Assembly: GCA_963804825.1 (NCBI GenBank)
Contig: CAWDRV010000005.1
Coordinates: 222,309 to 286,308 of the forward strand
Length of the DNA stretch: 64,000 nucleotides
Origin: JBKQVT01 sp963804825
GTDB lineage: Bacteria > Planctomycetota > Planctomycetia > Pirellulales > Thermoguttaceae
Reading direction: 5' to 3'
Shown here: positions 20,137 to 28,682 of the stretch, piece by piece
How positions within the stretch are numbered: position 1 is the stretch's first letter
Layout of the letters: each line of letters starts with the position of its first letter
Notes under the pieces: generated by a model
The model's input: only the letters and a program-made list of their open reading frames with translations
What the model was told of the DNA's origin: nothing
Database searches by the model: none
Translations under genes and position numbers: made by a program

Positions 20137-20934
20137 ATGATTTGCGCAGGCATCGATGCAGGGTCGCGGACGTTGAAGATCGTCCTCTGGGACGCCGGGC
20201 GGCGGACGCCGCTGGCCGCCCGGGTGGTCGATCAGGGAATCGACCAGGACCGTCTGGCCGCCGAGCTTTTGGATCGGCTTTTGGAAGAGCACGGGCTGCG
20301 GCGCGACGAGTTGGGCGGCGTGGTGGCCACCGGTTACGGCCGCAAGCTGGTCGGCGCGACGCGGACCGCGGTGACCGAGATCACCTGCCAGGCTTGGGGC
20401 GTCCGCCACGGCGTGCCCGGGGCGCGGACGATCATCGACATCGGCGGCCAGGACAGCAAGCTGGTCCGGCTCAGCGCCAACGGCACGGTGGCCGACTTCG
20501 TGATGAACGACCGTTGCGCCGCCGGCAGCGGGCGTTTTTTGGAAATGCTGGCCGCGCAGCTCGGGACCAAGTTCAGCGAGCTGGAATCGCTCGTCCGGCG
20601 GAGCCGCAACCCGGCCACCATCAGCAGCATGTGCGTCGTGTTCGCCGAGACCGAGATTGTCGGCCTGCTGGCCTCGGGTGTGCTGCCGGAGGACATTCTC
20701 ACCGGCGTCGAGACGGCCATTGCCACGCGGATTGCGGCGATGGCGGGCCATGCAATGGCCGAGCCGATCGTGTTTACGGGCGGCGTGGCGTTGGCGCCGG
20801 GAATGCGCCGCGCGCTGGCCGAGGTTTTGGGGCGTCCGGTGCAAGTCGCCCCGGAGCCGCAATGCACCTGCGCGCTGGGCGCCGCGCTGGTGGCGGCCGA
20901 CCGCCTCGGCGGCCTGCCGCCCGTCCATACGTGA
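20137..20934 (+). CDS. ATP-dependent activator (BcrA/BadF/HgdC family ATPase)
   Basis: The product is 265 aa from ATG 20137, two bases after subunit 3. It is an ASKHA-fold ATPase of the dehydratase activator family: 'CAGIDAGSRTLKIVL' is the phosphate-1 loop, 'IIDIGGQDSKLVRL' the phosphate-2 loop and 'FTGGVALAPGMRRAL' the adenosine motif. The two cysteines that hold the dimer-bridging [4Fe-4S] cluster are present in 'NDRCAAGSGRFLEMLA' and 'SSMCVVFAETE'. ATP hydrolysis drives a single low-potential electron into the dehydratase-type partner. A single activator serves three candidate partners here. It is followed after 61 bp by selD in the same direction. Confidence 0.92.
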   Translation: MICAGIDAGSRTLKIVLWDAGRRTPLAARVVDQGIDQDRLAAELLDRLLEEHGLRRDELGGVVATGYGRKLVGATRTAVTEITCQAWGVRHGVPGARTIIDIGGQDSKLVRLSANGTVADFVMNDRCAAGSGRFLEMLAAQLGTKFSELESLVRRSRNPATISSMCVVFAETEIVGLLASGVLPEDILTGVETAIATRIAAMAGHAMAEPIVFTGGVALAPGMRRALAEVLGRPVQVAPEPQCTCALGAALVAADRLGGLPPVHT

Positions 20935-20995
20935 ATGGACCGTTGCTTGCACCATGGTGGTGCATGGCGTAAGATGAAATGGGGGAAGGGCCGCC

Positions 20996-22270
20996 GTGAA
21001 GGACTTGGAAAAACGCCGCCGCGTGATGCAACGCTCGATGCGGTTGGGACATTGCATCTGCGACCCGAAGACGGCCTGCCCCTGCGAAATCTTCCGCAGC
21101 GAGGACCTCTGCCCGTGCGCCGGGGAGGAATACGCCGCTGCGGCCGGGCCGGTCCGCTTGACCGAGTTGGTCCGGACGGCCGGCTGCGGATCGAAGATCG
21201 ACCAGGCCACGTTGCAGCGGGTCTTGGCGGGGCTGCCTGCGCCGGCCGATCCGCGGGTGCTCGTCGGGATGCCGGCCGGCGACGACGCCGGCGTCTATCT
21301 GCTCGATGAGCGGACGGCCCTGGTGCAAACCGTCGATGTCTTCTCGCCCCCGGTGGACGATCCCTGCTTGTTCGGCCGGATCGCCGCCGCCAATTCGCTC
21401 AGCGACGTGTATGCGATGGGCGGCCGGCCGCTCACCGCGCTGTCGGTGGTGGGCTTTCCCGCGAAAAAACTCCCCGACGCCGTTCTCCACGAGATCCTCC
21501 GCGGCGGGCTGGACACCATGACCGAAGCCGGCGTGGCCGTGATCGGCGGCCATAGCATCCAGGACGATCGAGATCATGGCGGGCTTCGCGGTCACCGGCC
21601 TGGTCGATCCGCGGCGGATCGCCACCAACGCGGCCGCCCGGCCGGGCGATCGGCTCGTCTTGACCAAGCCGCTGGGCACGGGCATCCTCGATTTTCGCCG
21701 GCCAGATCGGCCGCGCCCGTCCGGCCGCGACCGCCGCCGCGGCCCGGTCCATGTCCGCGCTGAACCGCCGCGCGGCCGAGCTGATGGGCCAATTCGACGC
21801 CCACGCCTGCACCGACGTGACCGGCTTCGGTTTGATGGGCCATCTGAAGTCGATGGCCGTGGCCAGCCGGGTGGATATCGAACTGCTCTGGGACGACGTG
21901 CCGCTGTTGCCCGGCGTGCTGGAACTGGCGGCCGAGGGGGTCATTCCCGGCGCCGTCGAGCGAAACAAGGAATCGTCCGCCGACGCGCTGGCCGCGGTCG
22001 AGGGCGTCGCGCCGGCCGAGATCGAAATCCTCTTCGACGCCCAAACGTCGGGCGGATTGCTGATCGCGCTGCCGGAGTCGGCCGCCGCGGGCTTCGTCAC
22101 CCGGCTGCACGCCGAGGGCATCGCGGAAGCGGCGGTCGTCGGCCGCGTCGTGGCCGAAGGGACCGGGCGGATCGTCGTTCGCGGCGAAGGACGGCGGCAG
22201 GCGGCCCGTGGATCCGCTTCGATTCCAACATCCCATCCAACATCCCATTCCCAGGAGACCAATCGCATGA
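20996..22270 (+). CDS. selD: Selenide water dikinase SelD with Cys-rich N-terminal extension (frameshifted)
   Basis: SelD makes selenophosphate from selenide and ATP. From GTG 20996 the first 45 residues carry three CxC pairs (Cys20/22, 28/30, 39/41). Then comes the SelD core: 'VRTAGCGSKIDQ' with the catalytic Cys and Lys, 'MPAGDDAGVYLLDE', 'DVYAMGGRPLTALS', 'IGGHSIQDD', 'FAVTGLVDP', 'DVTGFGLMGHLK' and 'LFDAQTSGGLLIALP'. The frame breaks near 21568 and 21695, and probably near 22190, where a shift lets the gene end at TGA 22268-22270 overlapping the next ATG. All ATP-site blocks survive, so I take the breaks as errors. The active-site residue is Cys, not Sec. The CxC pairs recall the iron-sulfur motif of ferredoxin-thioredoxin reductase. 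Confidence 0.9.
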
Positions 22271-22550
22271 GTTGCTGTGAGCATGAGCAGCGGCGGAGGA
22301 AGTGCAGGGGAAATTCCAGGCCTTCCTCGGGGCGGTCAACGCGCCGGGGCGGCTCGGCTCGCGGACGAAACGGGCCGTGGCCGTCGCGCTTTCGGTGTTG
22401 GCCCGTTGCGGCCCCTGCGTGAAGCATCACGTCGGCAAGGCGCGGGAGGAAGGCTTTACGCCCGAGGAGATCGACGAGGCCGCCTGGATGGCCATTGCCT
22501 TCGGCGGCTCGCCGACGATGATGTTTTATAACGAGGCGAAGAAGGGCTAA
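22267..22550 (+). CDS. AhpD-like carboxymuconolactone decarboxylase family protein (frameshifted)
   Basis: About 93 aa. The ATG at 22267 ('MSCCEHEQRRR') overlaps the end of selD, but a one-base indel near 22297 separates it from the body, which reads 'GKFQAFLGAVNAPGRLGSRTKRAVAVALSVLARCGPCVKHHVGKA...'. The 'CGPCVKHH' motif is the AhpD redox centre, in which a CxxC pair and nearby histidines act in thiol peroxidase or disulfide chemistry. The end 'AFGGSPTMMFYNEAKKG' is typical of short CMD-family proteins. Some AhpD-like proteins in other bacteria use Sec in this motif; this one has Cys in both positions. Overlap with selD indicates co-expression and perhaps a role in thiol or selenide handling. 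Confidence 0.82.
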
Positions 22551-23039
22551 TGTGGTGATTCAAGGTTGAGAAGGCTAATGAGTTGGGCGGCTGTTTTCGC
22601 CCCGTAGGGGCGTTTGATCATAGCCCAGCAGTTTACTGCTGGGACGGCAAGCATCACCATTTTGTGCGACAAGTCCCGTAGGGACGGCCGAAATGGGGCA
22701 TCCGAAATTCGGTCGTCCCTACGGGACGAAGATGAAATGGGGGCCCTTCGCTACCCAGCGATGAATCGCTGGGCTATTATCAAACGACCCTCCGGGTCGA
22801 AATCCGCACCGATTCCACTCCGCGATATGGATCCAACAGGCTGACGCGTTATACTAATCGGCCTGCAGCCCTTCTCCCGGCCCTTTGCGCAGATTTGGGA
22901 GACGATATCTTGCACTTCGGCATCGCACCGCGGATAGTCCGACAGGCTGGGCGATTTCAACGGCGGCCCTATTCTATGACATAACCGTTGGCCGACCAAG
23001 TGAAGTGCTGCAAGTCGAGTGCCGCGGCGGGACCGGGGC
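22551..23039. repeat. Intergenic region with palindrome cluster (GCCCAGCAG / CCGTAGGGACG types)
   Basis: Between the AhpD-like gene and selC. From about 22595 to 22830 there are nested inverted repeats: CGCCCCGTAGGGGCG, AGCCCAGCAGTTTACTGCTGGG, CGTCCCTACGGGACG and AGCGATGAATCGCTGGGCT. Outer arms 'TTTGATCATAGCCCAGC' and 'GCTGGGCTATTATCAAA' pair across about 190 bp. The rest (22830-23039) shows no gene. Confidence 0.85.
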
Positions 23040-23067
23040 TTGAGTTTTCGCCGGACGGCGTTAGACT
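23040..23067 (+). promoter_or_regulatory. Candidate selC promoter
   Basis: TTGAGT (23040-23045), a 16 bp spacer and TAGACT (23062-23067), 32 bp before the tRNA. It is the best match in the region and correctly placed. Confidence 0.4.
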
Positions 23068-23099
23068 GGAGTAGAGGTTGCGTTGTGGAAATCGCTTAT

Positions 23100-23195
23100 G
23101 GGGGTGACAGGCGCCTGGTGACGCCCCTGGTCTTCAAAACCAGCGAGGGGCCCGCAAGGGTCCTGGGTGGGTTCGATTCCCATTCGCCCCCGCCA
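23100..23195 (+). tRNA. selC: tRNA-Sec (selC), anticodon UCA
   Basis: A 96 nt tRNA with a long extra arm and encoded CCA (23193-23195). The acceptor stem pairs GGGGGTGA (23100-23107) with TCGCCCCC (23184-23191), giving eight pairs with one G-U, as in bacterial tRNA-Sec. The anticodon arm is CTGGT-CTTCAAA-ACCAG with TCA at 23134-23136. The variable arm (about 23144-23163, AGGGGCCC-GCAA-GGGTCCT) is long, and the T arm is TGGG-TTCGATT-CCCA. The discriminator is G. With selA, selB and selD within 10 kb, this completes the Sec-decoding set. Confidence 0.96.
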
Positions 23196-23212
23196 TTTTG
23201 CGACATCGCGTG

Positions 23213-23629
23213 ATGGACGTGCCGAAGAGAGTCTCAGCCGCCGACGCCCGCCCGCGCAGGTTTCGACCTGCGCAGTGGTCGATTTTCGAGTTTCGCTTCG
23301 TTCCGTTGCTGGTTTTCGCGGCGGGATGCTGGGCGGCCTTCTACGGCGTCATGCGTCATCGGATCCCGGTGACGGAGACGCGCGAGGAGGAGCATTCCGT
23401 GCCGGTCTCGGTCCAGATGCCGGACCTGTCGGCGTTCGTTCCTGGGTTGCCGCCGCCGCCCCCGGTGGTGAAGTATGTCAAGCGGATCGAGACGATCAAG
23501 ACCGTCACCGGCGAGACGGAAATGGCGGTGAACCGCGACGTGAGTTTCGGGCGTCTTACGCGGACCGGCGGCGGCGAGATCGCCCGCTCCGGCGGCGGCA
23601 AGGCAGGGCCGGCCTTTTGCCCTACGTGA
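23213..23629 (+). CDS. Small membrane-anchored hypothetical protein
   Basis: The product is 138 aa from ATG 23213, 18 bp after the CCA of selC. A single transmembrane helix spans about residues 27-45 ('FVPLLVFAAGCWAAFYGVM'). It is followed by an extracytoplasmic tail with a Pro stretch ('PGLPPPPPVVKYVKRIE') and a Gly-rich end. No known domain. It precedes the NapH-like gene by 18 bp and is probably in one transcript with it, so it may be a small accessory subunit of a membrane electron-transfer complex (inference). The stop TGA is followed at once by a second stop, so there is no case for Sec read-through. Confidence 0.65.
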   Translation: MDVPKRVSAADARPRRFRPAQWSIFEFRFVPLLVFAAGCWAAFYGVMRHRIPVTETREEEHSVPVSVQMPDLSAFVPGLPPPPPVVKYVKRIETIKTVTGETEMAVNRDVSFGRLTRTGGGEIARSGGGKAGPAFCPT

Positions 23630-23647
23630 GTGAACTAACCGCGGGTC

Positions 23648-24508
23648 ATGGTGTCCATGATCAAGAACAATCCGGGGCGAACGAAGTGGCGGCTGGCCCG
23701 ATGGCGAATCTGGGTCCAGTTGGGGTTCCTGCTGGCGTGGCTTGAACCGCTGCCGTTGCAGTGGCACAGCATCTGCGGCCCGGTGTTTCACTGCTACTCG
23801 TGTCCGCTGGCGACGTTCGGCTGTCCGATCGGCATCTTGGCCAATTACAGCGCCCTTCACGTCGTTCCGCTGCTGGCCCTTGGGACGCTGCTGATGGTCG
23901 GGGCGGTGTTTGGAAGCCTCGTGTGCGGTTGGGCGTGCCCGTTCGGCCTGCTCCAGGACCTCTTGGGCCGGGTTCCCCTGCCCAAGTTCCGGCTGCCCGG
24001 CTTTCTTGGCTGGACGCGCTTTGCGGTGCTGCTGGCGCTTGTGCTCGCCCTGCCCTACTTTTACGGGGACAATCGCTGGTTCTTCATTTGCCGCCTCTGC
24101 CCGGCCGGAGCGGTCGAGGCGGCGGTGCCCGTCAACGTTCAGCAGTCGATCGCCACGCACGCCATCGTCTGGCTGACGAGCACCAAGGCGGCCATCTTGA
24201 TCGTGTTTCTGATTGCGTCGATTCTGATGTGGCGGCCGTGGTGCACGCTGTTCTGCCCGCTGGGCGCTGTCTTCAGCGTCTGCAATTACATCTCGCTGAT
24301 GTTCTTGCGTTTTCAACCCGCCCGGTGCAACGACTGCGAGCTGTGCCGCGACCTGTGCAAATATCGCGGACCTGCCGAGCGGCGGGGGAGCGATCTCCGC
24401 TGCATTCGCTGCCTGGAATGCGTGAACTGCCGGGCCCTTTCGGTGGGCACGGTGTTTCAGAAAAAGAAGGAACCGGCGGAAGGCACGCCGCCGACGACGT
24501 TGACGTAG
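23648..24508 (+). CDS. NapH/NosR-type membrane iron-sulfur protein
   Basis: The product is 286 aa from ATG 23648 with about five hydrophobic helices. Cysteine motifs facing the membrane surface are 'CGPVFHCYSCPLATFGCPIG', 'CGWACPFGLLQDLL', 'FICRLCPAG' and 'CTLFCPLGAVFSVC', all typical of the 4Fe-4S-binding NapH/NosR/MauN/CcoG group. Two ferredoxin-like [4Fe-4S] motifs follow at the C-terminus ('CNDCELCRDLCKY', 'CIRCLECVNC'). Such proteins pass electrons from quinol or ferredoxin across the membrane to periplasmic redox proteins. The next gene on the strand encodes an exported protein with a Sec/Cys candidate motif, so electron delivery to it is conceivable (inference). Confidence 0.85.
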   Translation: MVSMIKNNPGRTKWRLARWRIWVQLGFLLAWLEPLPLQWHSICGPVFHCYSCPLATFGCPIGILANYSALHVVPLLALGTLLMVGAVFGSLVCGWACPFGLLQDLLGRVPLPKFRLPGFLGWTRFAVLLALVLALPYFYGDNRWFFICRLCPAGAVEAAVPVNVQQSIATHAIVWLTSTKAAILIVFLIASILMWRPWCTLFCPLGAVFSVCNYISLMFLRFQPARCNDCELCRDLCKYRGPAERRGSDLRCIRCLECVNCRALSVGTVFQKKKEPAEGTPPTTLT

Positions 24509-24582
24509 CGCGTGCAACCGAGGGTGTCCTGGAATTGAGGGCAAGAAAACAGGCGTTGTGGCAACATCAACGCGAGACGTTT

Positions 24583-24740
24583 CTCACGCCAAGGCGCGAG
24601 GCGCAAAGACGCAAAGGAAGAAGGGAAGAGGAGATGACGGGTGAATCGACGGCGCGTGGGGCCATCCGACCTTCCTCCCTCTTTTTTCTCATGCCTTTGC
24701 GCCTTTGCGTCTTGGCGCCTTTGCGTGGAATTCTCACGCC
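24583..24740. repeat. Long palindrome, CTCACGCCAAGGCGC / GCGCCTTTGCGTG type
   Basis: A left arm near 24583-24620 (CGCCAAGGCGCGAGGCGCAAAGACG) and a right arm near 24697-24740 are complementary in blocks around AAAGACGCAAAGG and CCTTTGCGTCTT, with an unrelated spacer of about 75 bp. Intergenic between the NapH-like gene and the candidate selenoprotein gene; nothing else is visible there besides the promoter noted. Confidence 0.8.
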
Positions 24741-24783
24741 CAACAAGTTGGGCGGACGTAAATCCCGCGGGGGGCAGCCGAAG

Positions 24784-24812
24784 TGGACATGCCCGGCGGG
24801 ACGTGTTAGAAT
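24784..24812 (+). promoter_or_regulatory. Candidate sigma-70 promoter of the candidate selenoprotein gene
   Basis: TGGACA (24784-24789), a 17 bp spacer and TAGAAT (24807-24812), about 80 bp before ATG 24894. Each box differs from consensus at one base. Confidence 0.55.
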
Positions 24813-24893
24813 GGCGACAATAATCCGGGATTTTCCAAAGAAGATGCCATGCCGCGTTCGTGGCGGCTGGCCCCTGAACTGAAGGACACAGCA

Positions 24894-26564
24894 ATGAATC
24901 GATGGCACGGGTTCTTGGGCGTGGCGACGGTGTGGGCGGCGCTGGCGGGCTGGGCCGACGCGGACCCGGCCCAACATTGCAAACTGGAGGCGGTCCGGCT
25001 GGAACCGCTGCGTCCCGGCGTCATGACGGCGCCCATCGACTGGCAATATCGCAACGTGAGTCCGCAAAGTTTCCTGTGGCAGAAAAACGACGGCCAGACG
25101 ACGTACAGGGCGATGATCGATTTCGTCAAGGGAGACCTCAAGGCATTCAAAGACCTTGTCACGAAGGAACCGAAGTACGTGGCCAAGGACCCGCTTCGCG
25201 GCGTCGCGAAACTCGGCTCCAAGCAATACGCCTTCGTCCTCGATCAAAAAAGCGAGAAATCGAAGGGTTACGACCGGCTGTATTTCGATCGGAATGCCAA
25301 CGGCGACTTGACGGACGACAAACCCATCGACGCCGAAACCCCCAAGGGCGCGTCGCCGGCGCCGGTCAACATGAACTACCCGCAGATCGAGTTCCCCCGC
25401 GTGGACCTTGCGATCGACGTGGACGGGAAAAAGGTCGACTACTCTTTCTTCTTCCGGATCGTAGCTTACGGAGACGAGAAGCACCATTACGCTTACGGAT
25501 CGCTGTCCTCGGCCGTGTATCGCCGGGGCGAGATCACGCTGGACGGGAAGAAACGGCAAATCGTCCTGCTCGACCGAAACAGCAACGGACGGTTCGACGA
25601 CCTGACTTCATCGCAAGAGGATGTCCGCGGCGACGAAGGACAGCTTGTTGTGCGGTATGGCGACGTGCTGTTGATCGACCCCGAGAAGCCCTCTACCTAT
25701 CCCAACCCAAATCAGCAATTCCTCTGCAAGGTCAACCTCCTGGGCGGCAAATACTACGAGCTGAAAGTATCGCCGGCGGGCGACGAGCTGACGTGTACGC
25801 CGGTGACGGTGGCCGTGGGAAAAATCGTCTCGCCCTATGAGTCCTGCCCAGTGGACTTGGCCGGCGATCAAGGCTACTTCTCGCTGACGTTGGAGAAGTC
25901 GCGGCCGGCCGAGATTCCGGCGGGCCGGTGGCGGCTCGTTTCCTACACCATCATGATCCGAGACTGGAAGGAGCCGGCCAAGAGCAAGACGAATAAGACG
26001 GACAAGAAGGCCAAGTCCGAGGCCGGCGGCAATGCGTCGCTGGTCGAGGTTCTTGGGCAGGCCCTCTTCGGATGGAAGGCTGCAAGCCCCGAGCCGCGGA
26101 GCACCTTCTGCTCGGTTTCAGCCCAGGGAACCAAGAGCGGCAAACCCATCGACGTGACGGCGGGCCAGACGACGACGCTGAAATTCGGACCGCCGTACAA
26201 GACCCTCGTCAAGGCGGCCGCCGCGCCCGGGACCGGGGTTGCCCAACTTTCGCTCTCGCTCATCGGCGCCGACAACGAAGTGGTCTCGAACCTGGTCGTC
26301 CGCGGCGGTCGTCCCGACAAGCCCAAGCTCACCATTACCGATCCGAAAGACAAGGACAAAATTGTCGCCAAGGGCGACTTCGAGTATGGGTGAGGCTTCA
26401 CCTGCCGGTACCCGTGGCGGGTGCCCGAGGAATTGGCCGATACGTATGAAGTGCGCGTCAAGCTGAGTGCCGGGCCGTTCGCCATCGACGACTCGGAGCC
26501 GACGGTGCTAAGCAAGTCGGAGTTGGTCCCGGCAGAGAAGCCGAAGAAGCCGGACGAGAAATAG
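24894..26564 (+). CDS. Candidate secreted selenoprotein, in-frame UGA (Sec500)
   Basis: ATG 24894 follows AAGGA and starts a signal peptide ('FLGVATVWAALAGWADA'). The frame runs 499 codons to TGA 26391-26393, then stays open for 56 more codons to TAG 26562-26564. The part after the TGA is plainly protein-like ('GFTCRYPWRVPEELADTYEV', 'AGPFAIDDSEP'), with the same GC-rich third positions and no shift of frame. Read through, the product is 556 aa with Sec500 in the motif U-G-F-T-C. A hairpin at 26407-26425 fits bacterial SECIS rules, and selA, selB, selC and selD lie within 14 kb. The body has two DxNxNG calcium-loop-like motifs ('DRNANGDLTDD', 'DRNSNGRFDD') and a Lys-rich spacer near residue 365. 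No catalytic family is recognised. The alternative is a true stop, or a sequencing substitution of a Cys or Trp codon. Confidence 0.7.
26407..26425 (+). promoter_or_regulatory. SECIS-like hairpin after UGA
   Basis: GGTACCCG (26407-26414) pairs over 8 bp, with one G-U, with CGGGTGCC (26418-26425) around a TGG loop. The apical loop begins 21 nt after the UGA and has G at its second position. Bacterial SECIS models ask for a loop 16-37 nt downstream with a G in the first two loop positions, and both conditions are met. Confidence 0.6.
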
Positions 26565-26614
26565 CCGGCATTTCCCGCCAGGGCAAGTTGCGGATTGGCG
26601 GAGAGAACCGCAGG

Positions 26615-27499
26615 TCAGGCCCGGCCGCAGCAGCCGAGCATTTCGATCCGCTCCAGGACCGCGTCGCGGACCGCGAGCCGTCCGGCGACGAGGGCGTCGT
26701 GCGGGCCTCCCATTCCCAACAGCTCGTGCGGATTGGGCCGTTGCTGGGCCAAGGCGGCGCGCACGGCCTGCAAGTAGCGCTGTTTGAGGTACGTCCCGTA
26801 ATTCACCTTGGCCACGCCCAACTGGATGGCCCCGACCAGCGTTTCGGGAGTGATGCCCGTTCCCCCGTGGAGGACCAAGGGGATTTCGACCCGCCTGCGG
26901 ATGGCGGCCAGGCGGTCGAGGTCGAGGTCCTGTTGGCCGCTGACGTGGATATGCACGTTTCCCACGCTGACGGCCAAGAGGTCGATCGAGGTCTCTTGGA
27001 CGAACTGTTCGGCCAGTCGCGGATCGGTGCGATGTCCGTTGCCGGCCACGTGCCCGGAGGCGCCGCACTCCAATTCGCCCAATTCCGCCTCGACGGCCAC
27101 GTTGCGAGGGTGGGCATAGGCGACGATCCGCTGGGTGCGGTGCATGTAGTCGTCCGACGGCCCGCAGACGGCGGGCATGACGAGATTGAACCCTGCATCG
27201 ACCGCCTCCAGGACCCGCGAGTCGTCGGAACACTCGTTGAAGATCAGTCCGCAAGGCACGGTGGCGGTTTCGGCGGCGGCCTTTCCGATGGCCGCGTAGA
27301 GGGCCAATCGCTCGCTGGTGCGGCGGCTTTTGCTGGAAAGGAACTCGCCGTTGAAGCCGATAATCACCGGCGAGCGGGTCTGCTCGGCGGCGTCCAGCAC
27401 CCCTTGAAGCGACTCGAAGCTCCAGCTTTCAAAGTACCCAACCGCGTACCTGCCCTCGCAGCAGGCCCGCATGATGCGATCGATCGACTCAAGTGGCAT
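26615..27499 (-). CDS. Class II aldolase, fructose/tagatose-bisphosphate aldolase type
   Basis: The product is 294 aa from ATG 27499. The fold and metal residues of class II aldolases are visible: 'GYFESWSFESLQGVLDAAE', 'EAELGELECGASG', 'LLAVSVGNVHIH' with zinc-ligand His, 'PLVLHGGTGITPETL' and 'VAKVNYGTYLKQRYL'. Enzymes of this family split ketose bisphosphates into DHAP and an aldehyde. This one is diverged enough that the sugar cannot be named. It overlaps the upstream UroD-like gene by 11 bp, so the two are co-translated. A DeoR regulator diverges from the pair, as is common for sugar catabolic operons. Confidence 0.82.
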   Translation of the reverse strand: MPLESIDRIMRACCEGRYAVGYFESWSFESLQGVLDAAEQTRSPVIIGFNGEFLSSKSRRTSERLALYAAIGKAAAETATVPCGLIFNECSDDSRVLEAVDAGFNLVMPAVCGPSDDYMHRTQRIVAYAHPRNVAVEAELGELECGASGHVAGNGHRTDPRLAEQFVQETSIDLLAVSVGNVHIHVSGQQDLDLDRLAAIRRRVEIPLVLHGGTGITPETLVGAIQLGVAKVNYGTYLKQRYLQAVRAALAQQRPNPHELLGMGGPHDALVAGRLAVRDAVLERIEMLGCCGRA

Positions 27500-28682
27500 G
27501 GTCGGCCCGGAGACTCGCGGGGTAAACGCACTTCCGCGCTTCGTCGGCGAACGCCTTGACCAGTTCCGGTTCGGCGTCGAAGAAATTGTCGGAAGGGCAA
27601 AGGATGTACGCGCCGTTGGAACCTGCCGCCTCGAAGCAGCGGCGGACCTCGGCGCGGGTCTGGTCCACCGTGCAACCCTTGAAGAAATGGAACTGGTCGA
27701 ACCCGCCGATCATGCAGATGTTCCGCGGGATCCGCCGCCGGGCTTCGGCCAGGTTGGTGTCGCCGCCCATGCCCGGGGGAGTGAACGTCTCCATGGCATT
27801 GGGCTTCATGGCCGCGATCCGCTCGAGGATGGCCATCATTCCGCCGCAGGTGTGGTAGGAGATCCGCTGGCCGGCGCGGTGGGCCAAGGCGATCAACTCG
27901 CGGTCGTAAGGGGCGACGAACTCGTCGAAAATCCGCGGCGAAATCACCGACGACGAGGCGCTTCCCCCGCCAAGTTCGAGAATGTCGTAGCGGGCCCCCG
28001 CCAACGACTCGACGAACACCTTCTTCCGCCGCCACAGGATTCCCAGCAACTCGTGGACCCAGGCCGGGTCGTCGTAGGTCTCCATGATCATCCGCTCCAC
28101 GCCGGCCAGGCAGGTGGCGTCCTGCCAGGTGCCGGGCTGGCCGAAGACATCGAAGCAGCAGATATAACCGCGGACCAGTCCCCGTTGGCCGAAGGCGTCG
28201 GCCGCCCGGTTGACTTCGTCCACGTCGCACTTGGGCGCCGTGACGTAGTCGGCGATCAAGTCGATGTCGCGTTTCTCCTTGATCAGCGGCTCGGCCACCC
28301 AGGCGGTGAACGGATCGGTTTCCAGGACCATGGTCAGCGTGCCCTTGGGCGTCACGAAGCGGTAGCGCGTGGCCGGGTTTTTCCGGCCGGCAATCGGCTC
28401 GGACCGCACGCGCCATTGATCGGTGGCGATCCGCCGGCTTTCCAGGAAGCCCGGCGTCGCCTGGTCCGGATCGAAATACTCCTTTCCATCCCCGTTGGGA
28501 CGGTGTGGAGTCGTATACATGATCGGATCCCAGCCGCAGGCGTCGAAGAACTGGTCCTCCGACATGCCCCCCATGCACGAGTCGAGAAACTGCGGCATGA
28601 GGAAATGGGTCGTCACCGGAAGACGATCCGGCACCCCGCCGTCCAAGGCGGTCAGCATCCGTTGTTTGGCGGTCATGCTCAT
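27489..28682 (-). CDS. Uroporphyrinogen decarboxylase-fold protein (UroD/MtaA family)
   Basis: The product is 397 aa starting 'MSMTAKQRMLTALDGGVPDRLPV', the standard N-terminal block of the UroD-like superfamily. Further blocks are 'GYICCFDVFGQPGTW', 'DILELGGGSASSSVISPRIFDEFVAPYDRELIALAH', 'ISYHTCGGMMAILERIA' and 'ANE'-type 'GGFDQFHFFKG'. The His-x-Cys ('YHTCGG') is the zinc site seen in methyltransferases of this fold rather than the heme-pathway enzyme. It therefore may act in methyl transfer or an undefined reaction. It is coupled to a class II aldolase gene by overlap and is divergent from a DeoR regulator. The start could be either of two nearby ATGs. Confidence 0.8.
   Translation of the reverse strand: MSMTAKQRMLTALDGGVPDRLPVTTHFLMPQFLDSCMGGMSEDQFFDACGWDPIMYTTPHRPNGDGKEYFDPDQATPGFLESRRIATDQWRVRSEPIAGRKNPATRYRFVTPKGTLTMVLETDPFTAWVAEPLIKEKRDIDLIADYVTAPKCDVDEVNRAADAFGQRGLVRGYICCFDVFGQPGTWQDATCLAGVERMIMETYDDPAWVHELLGILWRRKKVFVESLAGARYDILELGGGSASSSVISPRIFDEFVAPYDRELIALAHRAGQRISYHTCGGMMAILERIAAMKPNAMETFTPPGMGGDTNLAEARRRIPRNICMIGGFDQFHFFKGCTVDQTRAEVRRCFEAAGSNGAYILCPSDNFFDAEPELVKAFADEARKCVYPASLRADHAT

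Noticed and set aside
21560..21740. SelD interrupted by stops, possibly programmed frameshifting or a pseudogene
   Set aside because: Both breaks are single-base and all motifs are intact on either side, as in many other genes here. Errors are the simplest reading.
22402..22440. Sec in the CxxC of the AhpD-like protein
   Set aside because: Both codons are TGC; no TGA is present at the redox motif.
23629..23647. Read-through of the TGA ending the small membrane protein after selC
   Set aside because: A second stop follows after two codons and there is no SECIS-like hairpin.
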